Positions 11,976-23,701 of a stretch of 64,000 bases of DNA are shown piece by piece. A model generated the notes under the pieces. The model was not told where the DNA came from. It was given only the letters and a program-made list of their open reading frames with translations, and searched no databases. Made by a program: the position numbers and the translations under genes. Positions within the stretch are counted from its first letter, which is position 1. Each line of letters opens with the position of its first letter. Location: the NCBI RefSeq assembly GCF_000499845.2, contig NC_023751.2, forward strand, positions 28,273,975 through 28,337,974, written 5' to 3'. The DNA comes from Phaseolus vulgaris (taxonomy: Eukaryota > Streptophyta > Magnoliopsida > Fabales > Fabaceae).

Positions 11976-12835
11976 AATGCTATGTTTGGATGAGGTGCAG
12001 AGTTGTGGGAGGAGAGGAAGTGAATATATGAGATTGTTTGGATTAAGAGATGATATAATAGATTTGTGAGGATGATTTATTGAAATTTGTAAGTGATGTG
12101 ATAGTTAGAAGATAATTTAAAAATTATTTTAAAGGTGTAAAAAGTAAGTTTACAAAATCGATTATGCCTTTTTGTTTACAAAAGGATGAGAATCGATTCT
12201 CACAACAGTATTAATCAACAGAAAATCAATTCTAGTCCAAAAACAGTGAATGCATTACCTCTTATCTCTTTTTTGTTCGTTCTCAACACAATAAAAAACT
12301 TCAATATCACTCTCACTTACAGAAGAACTCTCACAAGACTCCTATTTCTCAGAACACAAACACTCAAATGAATGAAAAAAATCACACTACTACTCATGGC
12401 TGGAAGCTTTTGAAGAAAAAAATCAAACCAGTCAAAAGATTCCTCAAAGTCTCTCTGTGTGGTGCAGTGTGTAGCATAGTCTGTGTGGTGCACTGTAACA
12501 TGGATTCCTTCTTCACAGTGGTGCAAACCAATATCATTTCATGCAGCTTCACAGTGGTGCAAACCAATATCATTTCATACAACTTCATCGTGGTGCAGAC
12601 CAATATCATTTCATGTATTGTTTCAAAGTTATATTTTATGGATATTAACGTAGAACACTCTTATCCAACGTGGACATCTTCCTAATCTTTGCATATGTGA
12701 GAGAAAAGAAAAATTCATGTAATCTGCTGCTCCCTTGTCTGCACCCTTACCTCCAAACATGTTGATCCAAACAAGGGATCCTCTCACTCGTTCATCCACG
12801 TTGTCACTCCATTAGCGGATCCAAACACAACATAA
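11976..12835. mobile_element. MITE-like non-autonomous element (~0.86 kb)
   Basis: The left end reads ATGCTATGTTTGGATGAG. The right end, on the minus strand, reads ATGTTGTGTTTGGATCCG, an imperfect inverted repeat. Related GTTTGGATC-type motifs occur inside, for example near 12755-12775. The interior holds an in-frame 36-bp triplicate. The superfamily is not clear. Confidence 0.5.
12512..12616 (+). repeat. 36-bp tandem repeat, about 3 copies
   Basis: Units start at 12512, 12548 and 12584 with TTCACAGTGGTGCAAACCAA or close variants. The period is a multiple of three and stays open in the 105-codon plus frame (12368-12685), repeating a VVQTNIIS-like peptide. Confidence 0.9.
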
Positions 12836-13029
12836 ATAAGAAAGGATACATATTTGGTTCATCAAGAAATAATGTTATCATTATAAGGTTTTCAATATAA
12901 TCAAAGTCATCTCATCTCATCTCATGCATTTCTATTTCCACATCTTAGAAGTACCTTGGTTATATTCTTCACTTTTCCTAGTCAAAAGTCTCAAATTAGT
13001 ATCATAAACCAAGTCTTCTCCTATTTTCA

Positions 13030-13600
13030 TGGGCTGCATAGAAAATAAATAGGGGTTGCATAGAGTAAAAGTCATGGGCTGCAGAATGGGCCCATGATTT
13101 TCAAGAATATGTTGCAAATAGTGAAGTGGTAGTGTAGAAAATAAAGAGGGACTGCATAGAGTAAAAGCCATGGGCAGTGGAATGGGCCCAATTTTTTCAA
13201 GAAGAAAAATAGTGATGTAATGGGTGTAGAAAATAAATAGGGGCTGCATACGGTAAAAGTCATGGGCAGCTGAATGGACCCAAGTTTTTCAAGAAAATGT
13301 TGCCAATAGTGATGTGGTGGGTGTAGATAAATAGGGACTGCATAGGCTAAAAGTCACGGGCAGCAGAATGGGCCCATGTTTTTCTAGAAGATATTGCAAA
13401 TAGTGAAGTGGTGGATGTAGAAAATAAATAAGGGTTGCATGGAGTAAAAGTTATGGGCAGCAGAATGGACCCATATTTTTCAAGAAAATGTTGCAAATAG
13501 TGATGTGGTGGGTGTATAAAATAAATAGGAGCTGTATAGACTAAAAGTCATGGGCATGACAAGTTTTTCAAAACATGTTGCTTTATTATATGACTTTAAA
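13030..13600. repeat. ~96-bp tandem array, about 5.5 copies
   Basis: Units begin CTGCATAGAGTAAAAG or variants at 13056, 13152, 13243, 13338, 13435 and 13532 (spacings 96, 91, 95, 97 and 97). They share GGGCAGCAGAATGGGCCCA and ATGTTGCAAATAGTGA blocks. Partial units lie at both edges. It is a minisatellite of unknown origin with about 10-20% divergence by eye. Confidence 0.9.
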
Positions 13601-13689
13601 CTAACTTTCAAGTTTCAACTAACTAAAATATTTTAAAAATTGTGATAGATAAATAATGAATTAAGAGAGTAAATTTTATTAGTTCTTAT

Positions 13690-13985
13690 ATGTACGCATT
13701 GAGTGAAATTATGATCTATGAGAATTATGATGTATGAATTACAGTGTTTATAAATACGTGTTAAATGAAATCACAATATATGTATTATTATACGTACGCG
13801 TTAAATGAAATTATGATGTATGAATTAAGATGCATGAGTTACGATGTTTATACATACGTGTTGTATGAAATTATGATGTATGAATTACGGTATTTATACA
13901 TATGTGTTAAATGAAAACACGATGTTTATGCGTACGCGTTAACTAAAATTGCGATGTATGAATGATGATGTATGAATTATTGTAT
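13690..13985. repeat. Degenerate tandem repeat with TACGTACGCGTTAAATGA motif
   Basis: Variants of the motifs ACGCGTTAAATGAAATTATG and GATGTATGAATTA recur about five times with 50-70 bp spacing. The order and small changes suggest an old minisatellite, possibly within the CACTA that follows. Confidence 0.7.
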
Positions 13986-14064
13986 TATATTTAGCTGGAA
14001 TATTATTGTATCCTATTCGTCTAGGATTTACAAATACAAAACCTTCATGGATGTGCGTGCCAAT

Positions 14065-14334
14065 TAAAACAAAACCCCAAGGACATGTGCAATTGACAAC
14101 ATCAACGATGAATTACCATATCAACCTGATGAGACGTCTAATGTCTTACTAGTTACAAGAGTTGAACATTTAGAATGTTTAGCTGACACATCTAATGTCG
14201 AAGTACTTGATGATGATGATGATATTGCAACACATAATCATGAGGATGATGAAGATTTTGACCTTTTAAATGAAGATTATTCGAAAAATCACATAGACAA
14301 TGATGATTCAGAGTTTGATAGCAATGATGACTAA
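14065..14334 (+). pseudogene. TNP2-like transposase C-terminal tail
   Basis: A WMCVPIKTKPQGH-like piece (WxVVxKTKPR is the usual form) is followed after a frame change by DELPYQPDE, then an acidic tail with DDDDD and DEDFDLLNEDY, ending at TAA/TGA about 14333. Acidic tails after a KTKP motif are usual at the end of plant CACTA transposases. The upstream catalytic part is missing. Confidence 0.55.
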
Positions 14335-14419
14335 CGTATATTACTTTCAATAAACTATAAAAAAAATATCATCATTAGGTAATTATACTAATATTATCAA
14401 CGAACATTTTTCGAGAAAA

Positions 14420-16312
14420 ATGGTTAGAACTAGAGGGAGGGGTAGTTCCATTGTTAGGCGTGGCCAGCCGAGACGTGGAGTTTCTACATCGATCCATGGT
14501 AAGCTAGTTATAAACCTAGGAAGCATCCCTTATTCTGGTATTTTACCAGCATCTGATGCTAGTAGTCCACATCTTTCATCCCATTCCTCGACATCATCTT
14601 CTAGCCCGTCTTCCTCCACCCCATCCTCCTCCGGCCATGGACAATTTAGGTATGCTTATCTACACTCCACTATATCACCTCATCACACACATATTTCATC
14701 ATCTTCACACCCTTCTAGTGTTCCACTACCATTAGGGTCGTCATTCCCTGTTTTGACTTACCATCACAATGTCCCTACACCACTCCACCAGACTTGGAGT
14801 TTTCCACTCCAGCCCACTCATTTTCCATTTGGCCAGCCCACCCCTAGTACATTTGTGCAACCCACCCCTGATAATTTTATGCAGACTACTCCTATCCCAT
14901 TGTCCAAACCACATATTTTCCCTTTGTCCACATGACCACTATTGCATCTGTGTAAGGCCTTCCTGACCATGTTGACCATGGCGCCGCTACTGCTTCAGAG
15001 CACGACCTCCCCCCTGAGGATGTTCAGCGTGACCCTACTAGTAAGGTCATCATTCAGACTTATTGATAAAGCGTAAGTTATCAAAAATTTATATTTATTT
15101 TTATCTTCATATTACAAATTTCTGTAATTTGATTTGTTTGTATTGTAGTTGGACACCAATTCATTATGCTAGTGATGTCATTGGACATTGCATTTGGTCT
15201 CAATTTAGAGGTTCATATCATCATTATGATCCCATGACTGAGGATGACAAACTAAAATGATGGACTGAATTTAAGGTAATTTTAATTTTTAACTACAATA
15301 TCGTACAAATCAACCAAAATGGGAAAATTGAAACGAAATATTTTCTTCTTTTTAACAAAGTAGAGTCACTTATGCACCTTAGGATGAGTGGCAGATTAAA
15401 GAGGTCTACGAGTTTAAAGTCAAAAAACGAATTTGTGACATGTTAACCAAAGCCATGGAAAAGGTTGTCTGACCTACTTGGATAGACGAGTAGGCATGAG
15501 TTGAGCTTCTGAACTATTGGGATACTCAAAAGTTCAAAGTTAAATCAACTTAGAATAAAGTGAATAGGGCTTCAAATTATGGTGGAGCATTGCTCTCCAC
15601 AGGTCAAAAATCACATTCAGATATTGTAGTGACCTTAGTAAGTACTCGTCATTGTCTTACATGTAATTCATTTTACATCTGCAACATATACCGCTTCTAA
15701 TTAACATTATTAGGAACGTCAATATGCCCGTCCCCCTGAACCTGATGAATTATTTATGGCTACTCGCACAACCAAGAATGGTGATTGGGTTGATACTCAT
15801 GCTCGTGAAACTTATGTAAGTTATTATTCTAAGTTTGTTTTTTAAATTTATTTTAATTTCGTAACATTTCCATCTCCCAATGACTTGTGTAGGAAAACTA
15901 TCATGAGCGCTTGAGGACCCTTCAAGTAAATAGTTCTCAAGACTCTAGCACTAATGTCCATTAAGTTGATCCAATAACAAAGCTTCAAACTTGAAAGGAA
16001 GTTGTTGGAGGAAAGAGTAGAGGTCGAGTTTATGGTACGACAGACTTAACTAGTAACTTTCGCCAAGGAGTCTCTTCTCTCACTCAACCCTCCTCTACTT
16101 TCGGCGCTTCTCAATCTGATCCGTTGACTGAAAATCAACAACTTCGTGCAAAACTTAGTATGTGGGGTCAAAAGTATGCACACTTGGAGAACAAAATGAA
16201 GCAAATAAATGAACACCTTATCTCAGTGTTGAAATGTGATAATGCTTCCACTAGCACAAGTCAATTCCATTGCCAATATGCTCTAGAGCATGATGATCAG
16301 CCCCTTCCTTGA
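14420..16312 (+). pseudogene. CACTA second gene, Transposase_24 (Ptta/En/Spm) family, decayed
   Basis: An ATG at 14420 opens MVRTRGRGSSIVRRGQPRRG followed by Ser/Pro/Thr/His-rich low complexity to a stop at 14935. Further exons are separated by short introns. About 15146-15275 gives IGHCIWSQFRGSYHHYDPM. About 15380-15640 gives EWQIKEVYEFKVKKRICDM-like, LLNYWDT and NRASNYGGAL blocks. 15715-15820 gives RPPEPDELFMATRTTKNGDW and VDTHARETY. 15895-16312 ends with a short coiled-coil-like QLRAKLSMWGQKYAHLENKM region. Stops replace several conserved residues (for example after EKVV and after IDE), so it is inactive. In related elements this protein binds the subterminal repeats. Confidence 0.8.
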
Positions 16313-16764
16313 AATGCATCTTAAACTATAAGTTTAATTATTTCACGGTTTTATTATATACTAAATATTTTAGTTATTCACATTGTTTGTATTTTTTTAC
16401 AGGTTTTTATGGATCACTACTATTTCTACTTCATGGGACGCATTTTATATTTTTATTTGTACTCATTTTATATAATTGTATTATCGTACATTTTAAGTTC
16501 TAGCACTTTTGTTAATTTTTAAATTATAATTTTATTGTATAGTTTATTTTAATTCTAAGTTCTATTTTATGTATTAATATTCACTTTGACTAAAAGTTAT
16601 TTGAATATTTGAATGATTGGGATGGTTGAAATTGTCGGATGGTTTTTTTTTTCTATTTGGATGATTTTTCTGTTGTGAATGATTTTTTTCTTATTTGGAT
16701 ATGTTATTCTGAAACTTAATAAGGTGAAAATGGCTAGAAAAAATAAAATAATTTCTTTTTAGCA

Positions 16765-17197
16765 TTTATGTGTCGGTCAAGTCCACGCAAATATTTTTTT
16801 TCCAACTTCCATTTATTCGTGAGTCAGTCCCATGCAAGGTTTTTTTTTCTTTTTATTTTAGTTTTGCGTCGGTCAGGTCGACACAAACTCTGATTTCACT
16901 TTTTTTTTTCTTTTTCGACAGTCAGCCGATGATATTACGTACGTATTTTCATCAGCCAAATTGACGCATGGAGGCATTTCTGATACATTTGTGTCGACTT
17001 GGCCAACAATTTTCGCGTTCGTCTCACGTCGGCTTGATCCACGCAAATTGTCGCGATCGTGTTTGCCGACACAAAATGAATTTTGCTTTCGCTTTATTTT
17101 TGTCCACTTGTTGGCCGATGCAATTCAACATTTTTTCATTGTTTTTTTTTCATTTTCATCCGTTTTTGACTGACGAAATACACTATTTTTTTTAGTG
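16765..17197. repeat. CACTA subterminal repeats and terminus
   Basis: Many variants of GTCGGTCAAGTCCACGCAAA occur in both orientations (for example 16773, 16866, 16918, 16950, 16990, 17028 and 17110), separated by T-rich spacers. The field ends at CACTATTTTTTTTAGTG (17181-17197), itself a palindrome of the CACTA terminal motif. Confidence 0.65.
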
Positions 17198-18787
17198 GAT
17201 ACAAATAATTTTTTTAGTCTCTAAAATAGTATCTAATTTAGTCACTATATCAACTAATTATTTTTAGTATCTAAAGTTAGTTCCGATTTAATTATTTTGT
17301 TGTAATGGAATGAATATGTATTCCAATTTCTTTCATAAGAAGATGATCGGTGGTTGCACAAAAAGCTCCAATGCTAACTTTTGAAGGAGACAAACATAAG
17401 AACCATGAATCAACCTCCAAAATTTGGGTGTATAATAAAGTTTAAAAGAAATAAAGTTTTTTATTTTTATGATGTTACTAGTTATGAAAATCTTTTTCAA
17501 ACACTTATTCTTTTCCCTATAAATCTTCTCAATCTTATGTAGGGGATTTTATTTGAAGCCTCTTAAAATCATTCATCACTATAATAACTATAAATACAAA
17601 TTGAGAATAAATTATATCATAAAAATTAGTAACTTTCTAATTATTTACATAGAAATTATTAAAAAATAAGTATTGATACGATACATTTACCTAAGATTCA
17701 GAAAGTGGGTCATACAACGTGTGTATTTTTTAGATCACCTAACTATTAGTATATTATAAACAACTTCATAAGATAATGTATAATTTTTTTCTTGCTTATT
17801 ATAATGGTGTTCACTTTCTCTATCATAGTATCCAACATCTCAAAGAACAAAAAAAAGTATAGGACTACCTGTTTCACAAGTTTTAAGCATGTTATGGACA
17901 TACTTAGTCAAAGCCAAAATATATGCAATTTTATCCCACCATACATCATTCAAAATTCTGAAAACATGTGAAATACACATGAAGGGAGAATTGAGTTGTT
18001 TATTTAAAACTCTTAAAAAAAAAATTCATATAAACATTTGATAACAACCTCCTGGCTAAACACTTTGTTTACACAAAAGATTGATCTAAATTATCATAGG
18101 TTTGCTAACTAATAGATGGTAATATCTTAAGACATATATAAGATTGAGAATACTCTTAGGTTGTTAAGAAACACAACCATGTTCTTGTTCACAAAGTTGG
18201 TTATATATATATATATATATATGATTCAAGCATTTAATGAATCCAATTATTCATTTAGACTTTTGGGAAGACTCTTGAAGAATTGCAATAATCAGTGAAG
18301 ATTTAGAAGTGATTTAGGTTGATGTGTGTTTGTTAGGATATCATTGTAAGTTTTCTCTTAGTTGCTTAGCTAAACTAAGAGTGGGGGCGGTGAGGACTAT
18401 GACAGGGGATTAGTTTTAGAAACTTTTTCACAAATATTTACCTTTTTTTAAGTTCTTTTCAAAAAAACTCTTTTCAATTTGAAAAAATGAATAAAATTAT
18501 ATTTGGAATTGAAATTGATACAAGATTGAAATGCAACACAATAAAATAAGATAAATGAAAGAAAGATTGTTAAGAAATTTTATACGGATTCAGACCCCAT
18601 GATCTTACATCCAATCTTAGTTATTCAACCTTAGAATAACAAATTCCATTATCTTCAATAAGTTTGTACAAAGCTCTCCGCAATTAAAACTCAAAACAAC
18701 CAAAATCAACCCTTGAACACTTTTAAGAGGATATAAAACACAAGAGAATACCAGTCTTATCAACTCTTGATCACACAAGATGATGTA
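17198..18787. other. Intergenic DNA with decayed repeats
   Basis: Just after the CACTA end, 17200-17290 resembles 30170-30240 in inverted orientation (AGTCTCTAAAATAGTATCTA motifs). A (TA)10 microsatellite is at 18202-18222. 18480-18780 looks like LTR-type sequence but has no clear ends. No gene is seen. Confidence 0.4.
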
Positions 18788-19022
18788 TGTTTTAGAGATC
18801 TCATATCAACTAAAGATAATGTCAATTCATAGTTTATAGGGTGCAAATTTCACCTTACAAGTCGGTTTTGTAAGATTGAGTTAGGCTTAAAGTTCATTTA
18901 TTAATATGATATCACAGTCATCTAGAGCTTATTCTGGTAAGAGTTTGTTGAACTTATCTCAGATCACCCGTTATCGAGCCATTTTTCTAAGATTGGTTTA
19001 GACTTAAAATTTACTTATTAAG
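18788..19022 (+). mobile_element. TRIM retrotransposon relic (LTR, PBS, truncated second LTR)
   Basis: 18788-18903 aligns with the LTR of the complete TRIM at 50460. It shows TGTTTTAGAGATCTCATATC, GGGTGCAAATTTCACC and GAGTTAGGCTTAAAGTTCA. A degraded primer binding site (TGATATCACAGTCATC) follows, then a second partial LTR end about 18983-19022. It is older and more diverged than the 50-kb copy. Confidence 0.65.
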
Positions 19023-19149
19023 ACACTCAAATGACAAATATATTTGATAATCATATTGTTCTTCATCCTTTTAAATTTATTTATAAAAGGTAACAATTTG
19101 GATTTTTTTTTAAATTTATGTTTATATTTTTATATTATTTTTCCAGTTC

Positions 19150-19680
19150 AATCTTGTTGACTCAACTATGATCTCGAATCATAATTTTTTGATAATATTT
19201 ATTTTATTTAAAATTAATTATAATTATTTTTCAGTTGTCTCATCTGACATTAGTTAGAATTTTTTTATCAACATTACCAATATTTTTTTATTAATATCAA
19301 ACATGATTTTCTTTAGTTAATATCAACATATATTATTTTTAGTTTATTATAGTCAGAATTATTTTCGACCAATTTGATTATAATGTAGGTCAGATTTATT
19401 TGTTAACTAACGTCAATCAGAGATTTCTTAATTAACATTGGCCAAAACTTTTCAAATGATGTTAGTTAAGACTTTTATCAGTGGCAGTTAAACTATTTTT
19501 TCAACTGATGTAAGTCAGACATTTTAGTGGATATTAAAATAATTTATTTTCTAGTTAACACTGTTGAGATATTTTTCTGTGTAGACTTATCCGATTTTTT
19601 AAGTTAAACATTTCTAAATCAACATCATAAGACTATTTTCAATTAATGTCAATCATATTTTTTTAATTAAAGTTTGAAGT
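19150..19680. repeat. Non-coding repeat field with AACTGATGTNAGTCAGA-type motifs
   Basis: Dozens of short degenerate units such as CAACTGATGTAAGTCAGAC and AACATTGGCCAAAACTTTT occur at 30-45 bp spacing. A similar field is at 62870-63470. Such fields are usual as the subterminal parts of CACTA-like elements; no terminus is clear. Confidence 0.45.
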
Positions 19681-20117
19681 GGTTATTCTGAATCCATGTT
19701 TAAGTAATAATTTTTATGTTTTCAATTTTGTATTTGATTGTAAGTTAAAATATTATATCCAGATAAAAAAATTAAAATTCAATAAACTTGAATTATCTTA
19801 TCCTAATAAAAAAAATTAAAATCAAAATGATTCAATTAAATACATTTAAATTTAGTGAGAATTAAAAAATATATATATCCAATAAAACTACATCTCGTAG
19901 CATGGAAAGACTAGTTGTTTCCTTTGAATTTAAAATCTGTTAGTGATACAATAATATATCCATATTGTAAATATATAAAATTTCTGTTAATACAACAAAT
20001 TACAAATTTAAAAGAGTGGATGAAATTTTTCATAAAGACTTCTAAAAGAGAAAAATTATATATAAGAAACTTGATGAAACCAACTTAAAAAGAAGAATAA
20101 AACCTTGACATGCATGA

Positions 20118-22482
20118 TTAATGGTTTGAAGATGGAGCAAGAGTAGGTGATGGTGAAGGAGGATTTGTTTGGTGAACAGTTATAAACCCAAATTTCTTGA
20201 TTAGCTCTTTGGCAATTAGTTCATTGGCTCTGTCTGAGGGATGGTACTCATCCCAAAAAACGTACTTGCTTCTATCTTTGCACAGTTTTGATGCAGGTAT
20301 ACATGTAAGAGCTGGTCGAATGTTCCCGAAGGAGCAGCATGGTGAATCTGAGTTTTGGAACCCTACATTCAAATCAAGAATAATATATCAAATTCCTTTC
20401 AACATTCAATGTTGCAAATGCTTTAAGTTTCAGATAATGATCTATGTATGAGTTATATATACTTACCATATTTGTTTGGGTTGCTAATCACATCATTCAC
20501 AACATCATATGCATCTCCGAATCTGAAACTTGAATTGGGTAGTTGTTTTTCCAACTCATCTATTAACTTGCTTCCACCTTTGTTAAACCTAATAGCCAAC
20601 TTGTTTGTTCTATCTTGACACTCACCAGATGTACTAAGCACTCTTTGAAGGGGAATGCAGCCCATTGGGCCCAGCCCAAACACCATCAACTGTCTTGCTC
20701 CTAGGCCATGAAGTTGCTAAATAGTAAAGTGTCATAATTGAAAATTTGTTAGAAGCTAAAATCAAACATACAAATAATGGAACACAACATCATATGTAAG
20801 ATGTATGAAACAAGAATTGAGACACCGATTAGGTGTTATTTTTACTGTTCTGGTAAAATTTTGACAATTATCAAAATGATAAAATTTTAAAAAATTATTA
20901 AAATGAGAAAGTTACGTGAAGGTGTTATGATTTCAGTTAAAATCTTATTATATTGAAATCATGTCACCTTAGTAAAATACATTGATAGGAATTCACACGA
21001 CTTACCATTTTGATAATTTTTAAAAAAATTATCTATTTTAGTAATAAACAAGTGAAAATGTACAATGGTAAAAATTCCTACTATTTAGTTTCTAACAAAG
21101 TAGTAATGGAATTGGGATTAGATAGAATATGCTAAATATGTTGTTAATATTTAACAAAATGGATGTGTTAGAGTGGATTAATAAATAAACCTTCAATTGT
21201 TCTCTAAGAGTTCCCATCAAGTAATCCACAAAGGTTTCATCATTATAGTTCCATGAATCACTGTAAACAGGCATCAAATAGTTGTTGATGAAGTCATTGC
21301 TGCCTAAAGCAACAACATAACGAGCTTCCTGAAAAATCTTTTCTGCCTCATCTTTTCCAATTCTGCTTCTGATCAGTTCTTGTGTCCCCTGAAACAGCTC
21401 AATTTGTTTGTAGAGAGAAAACCTTTGAATCTGCAAGAGAATGGTTTTTCATTCAAAATATGTGTCATGGATTTGTTCCTCTAAAGTAGGTAAATGTAAG
21501 TGAATGATCTCAATTCTTATTACAAATTCAACTATTAATGTTTCAACAGATTTATGTAGTGTGTAATGTAACTCACAAATTGTTTACTTTAGAGGATCCT
21601 ATTCATGTAATAGTGCCTAGTCATGCTTATATGCTAAATAGTTATATTACAGTTATCATGAAAGTTTCCACTAAACAACTTACAAAATAACTGCCAGTTT
21701 CATTCAATATGCCTCCACCACCAGAAGCATAATTCACCCCATTTTCCAATATAACATCTTCAGTTAAAGATGGATCAAGAAATGCTGGAGGCCTGGGAAG
21801 GCCCATGCTGTCACCTGAACATATCAATATCATTACAGAGTGAAGCAATGCAAAAGAAATGCTTTTTATTTCTAAATAACACAACAAACTTTTATTTCAC
21901 ATATATTCACAAATTGCTCAACCTGGTATCAAAAACCTTTGATTTGGTTAAAATGAAAAGAAAGTTGGAACATGCAACCATATCTGGACTTCAGGAAAAT
22001 TCAACAACCTCATGCAGATACAAATTTGAGTTAAATTCTTGCAAGCTCACACTAGCAGCAGATTATAGGCATGTTATATAAAAGCATAAGTAACTCTCCA
22101 TATAAGCCCAAGATTGTGAACATTCAGCACCTTAGCCCTACACTTTTCTGTACTCTCTAACTATATAAAACATTAATTATTCACTACAGTACTTGCAGTA
22201 TCAGGGACTAATTTGGATCTGCATATACAAAGTGAAAGATTTACCTATTATATCTGCAACAGTGCGACCATTGGAGAACCTACCATTAGGTAGTCCATTG
22301 CCCAAATCAATACCATACCAAGGTAAACTTGCTTGAGCAAGGCTTTTAGAAAGGTACTTGTTATTTCCAACATCTGAGAGAGAGTCTCCAAAAATGAACT
22401 GCACAACCTTGCATCGGCACCCTTCAAGCTTAATTCCCAAAATGATACTTATTATAACAAATAGAGACACATGGAACTTCAT
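20118..22482 (-). CDS. GDSL-type esterase/lipase, At1g74460-like (5 exons)
   Basis: This is a secreted SGNH-family hydrolase that probably cleaves an ester of a lipid or cell-wall substrate. Exons on the minus strand are 22482-22245, 21814-21684, 21430-21191, 20716-20467 and 20362-20118, all with GT..AG borders and matching phases. They give 367 residues, the usual family length. I chose the ATG at 22482 because it places a hydrophobic signal peptide (residues 1-22) directly at the N-terminus; an upstream in-frame ATG at 22506 would add 8 residues. Block I FGDSLSDVGNN contains Ser34, block II YASGGGG is at 108-114, block III GSNDF has Asn168, and block V WDEYHP carries Asp324 and His327. All catalytic residues are present. 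From memory of the family, the closest plant type is At1g74460. A Pro/Ser-rich tail ends the protein. Intron 3 contains a hairpin MITE. Confidence 0.95.
20865..21055. mobile_element. Hairpin MITE-like inverted repeat in GDSL intron 3
   Basis: The left arm (GATAAAATTTTAAAAAATTA then GGTGTTATGATTTCAG) and right arm (TTGAAATCATGTCACC then TTGATAATTTTTAAAAAAAT) are imperfect reverse complements, folding the ~190 bp into one long stem. No coding capacity is present. Confidence 0.55.
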
Positions 22483-22554
22483 GTTTGAGTATGAAGTGAT
22501 CTTCAAGTTAAGTCACACCTCAAGGCTCTAGTAGAAAGGGTCCAATAAGTTGGT

Positions 22555-22562
22555 TTTTATAT
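22555..22562 (-). promoter_or_regulatory. TATA box of the GDSL gene
   Basis: The minus strand reads TATATAAA about 73 bp upstream of the ATG at 22482, a suitable spacing for a plant TATA box and short 5' leader. Confidence 0.6.
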
Positions 22563-22720
22563 AATAATAGTTATGAAGTTTTGAAATGTAGAATGGTGAG
22601 ATTATGCTTTAGTTTGGTAGCATTGTTAAAAGAGGGAAGTAGATCGTTTGATGAACCAACTATTACTGATTCAAACCTACTGCAACTACCTCTGTTACAG
22701 GGTACAACTTTGTGACTTAC

Positions 22721-23035
22721 GAACACATGTGCAGCTGAAGTCATGCTTTTAGTTATTTTTTGGAGATCAAACCATGATTTGGTGAATCTTTCAACTTCAA
22801 ATCCATAGGTGTGGAACTCTCTCTGAATATAGTTTGAACATAGATGAATTTCTGAAACAGACAATTCTTATTAGTCCAATTTTCAATGAACATATATGAT
22901 ATTATTTTAGTGAATTGCTGTGGTAAGTACACCTAACTCTGTCATCACTTGCTGAAATTGCATTTCAGTAATCATAAACAAATATTTTAGTTTTTTATAA
23001 ACTGTTTCCACCCTATTTTTTTCTCTGAGGCGAGT
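22721..23035 (-). pseudogene. Two phase-compatible exons of an unrecognised gene
   Basis: Exon 22721-22851 has a good acceptor (TCTGTTTCAG) and donor (GTAAGTCAC). It encodes 43 complete codons including NYIQREFHTYGFEVERFTKS. An exon just upstream (about 23035-22932) stays open with RLREKNRVETVYKKLKYLFM and MQFQQVMTEL, ending at a GTGTAC donor. The split codon G|AA joins them in frame as Glu. Charged and hydrophobic residues alternate as in a helical protein. I find no start, no further exons, and no family match from memory. The GDSL TATA box lies 160 bp downstream, so this is probably a remnant of a neighbouring gene. Confidence 0.45.
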
Positions 23036-23139
23036 ACTAATAGTGTTTGATTTCGATTAGATTCCAAGATTAGAACGTTGCAGGCCAAGAACAAAAACAG
23101 CACCCTACACCAATGTGAAGAAAATCAAAGCACTTTTAA

Positions 23140-23700
23140 AAAACTTACTTAGTATGTATTAGAAAGTCATAATTACCAGAATTATTTCTTTATACACATA
23201 TAAAATAATTAATTATATAATAAAATAAAAATATTAAATATTAAATATATCTATAATAAAAATAAAAATGTTATATATACATATATATTACAATAAAAAT
23301 AATATATATATATAATAAAAATAAAATAATTAATTATAATCATGTTATAGAATTTGTAGTATAATCTATTGTAATAAGAAATATATAATTAATTATTATA
23401 ATATAAATAAATAAATAATAATAATATAAAATTATTTATATAATAATATAAAAGAAAATAAATTAGTAATATAAATATTAAAATTATAAAATAATAATAA
23501 TATATTTAAATTTTAAAATAGTAATAATATATATAAAAATAATAATAAAATCATCTCATCAAACATTTTATATATAAGGATTTACAAGTTTCAACTCTTT
23601 CGAATCAACTCGGGTCAACAACCTTTAATGGCCTTCTCTATAAAACATTTCTAAACAACCCCATAATTTTTTATAACAAAACTTATTATTATTATTTTTA
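23140..23700. other. Extremely AT-rich intergenic DNA
   Basis: About 400 bp (23160-23560) is almost only A and T, with ATAATAAAAAT-like runs. It may form an MAR-like or recombination-prone stretch. No gene is present. Confidence 0.5.
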
Positions 23701-23701
23701 T

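Larger units (their letters stand above)
14041..17197 (+). mobile_element. Decayed CACTA element, 3' part
   Basis: It is composed of a TNP2-like C-terminal tail (14065-14334), a Transposase_24-type second gene (14420-16312), a GTCGGTCAAGTCCACGCAAA-type subterminal repeat field (16765-17190) and a CACTA-like end at 17181-17197. The order and common strand match a CACTA 3' half. The left half has been lost or replaced by tandem repeats. Confidence 0.65.

Noticed and set aside
13030..13600. CRISPR-like array
   Set aside because: The units are ~96-bp direct tandem copies without unique spacers, in plant nuclear DNA; this is a minisatellite.
14420..14935. 171-codon Ser/Pro-rich frame as an independent host gene
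   Set aside because: It is the N-terminal low-complexity part of the decayed CACTA second gene that continues to 16312.
22571..22864. 97-codon continuous minus frame taken as one gene
   Set aside because: It reads through a perfect donor at 22720 (GTAAGT) and runs to the GDSL TATA box; the splice-bounded exon 22721-22851 explains the open frame better.
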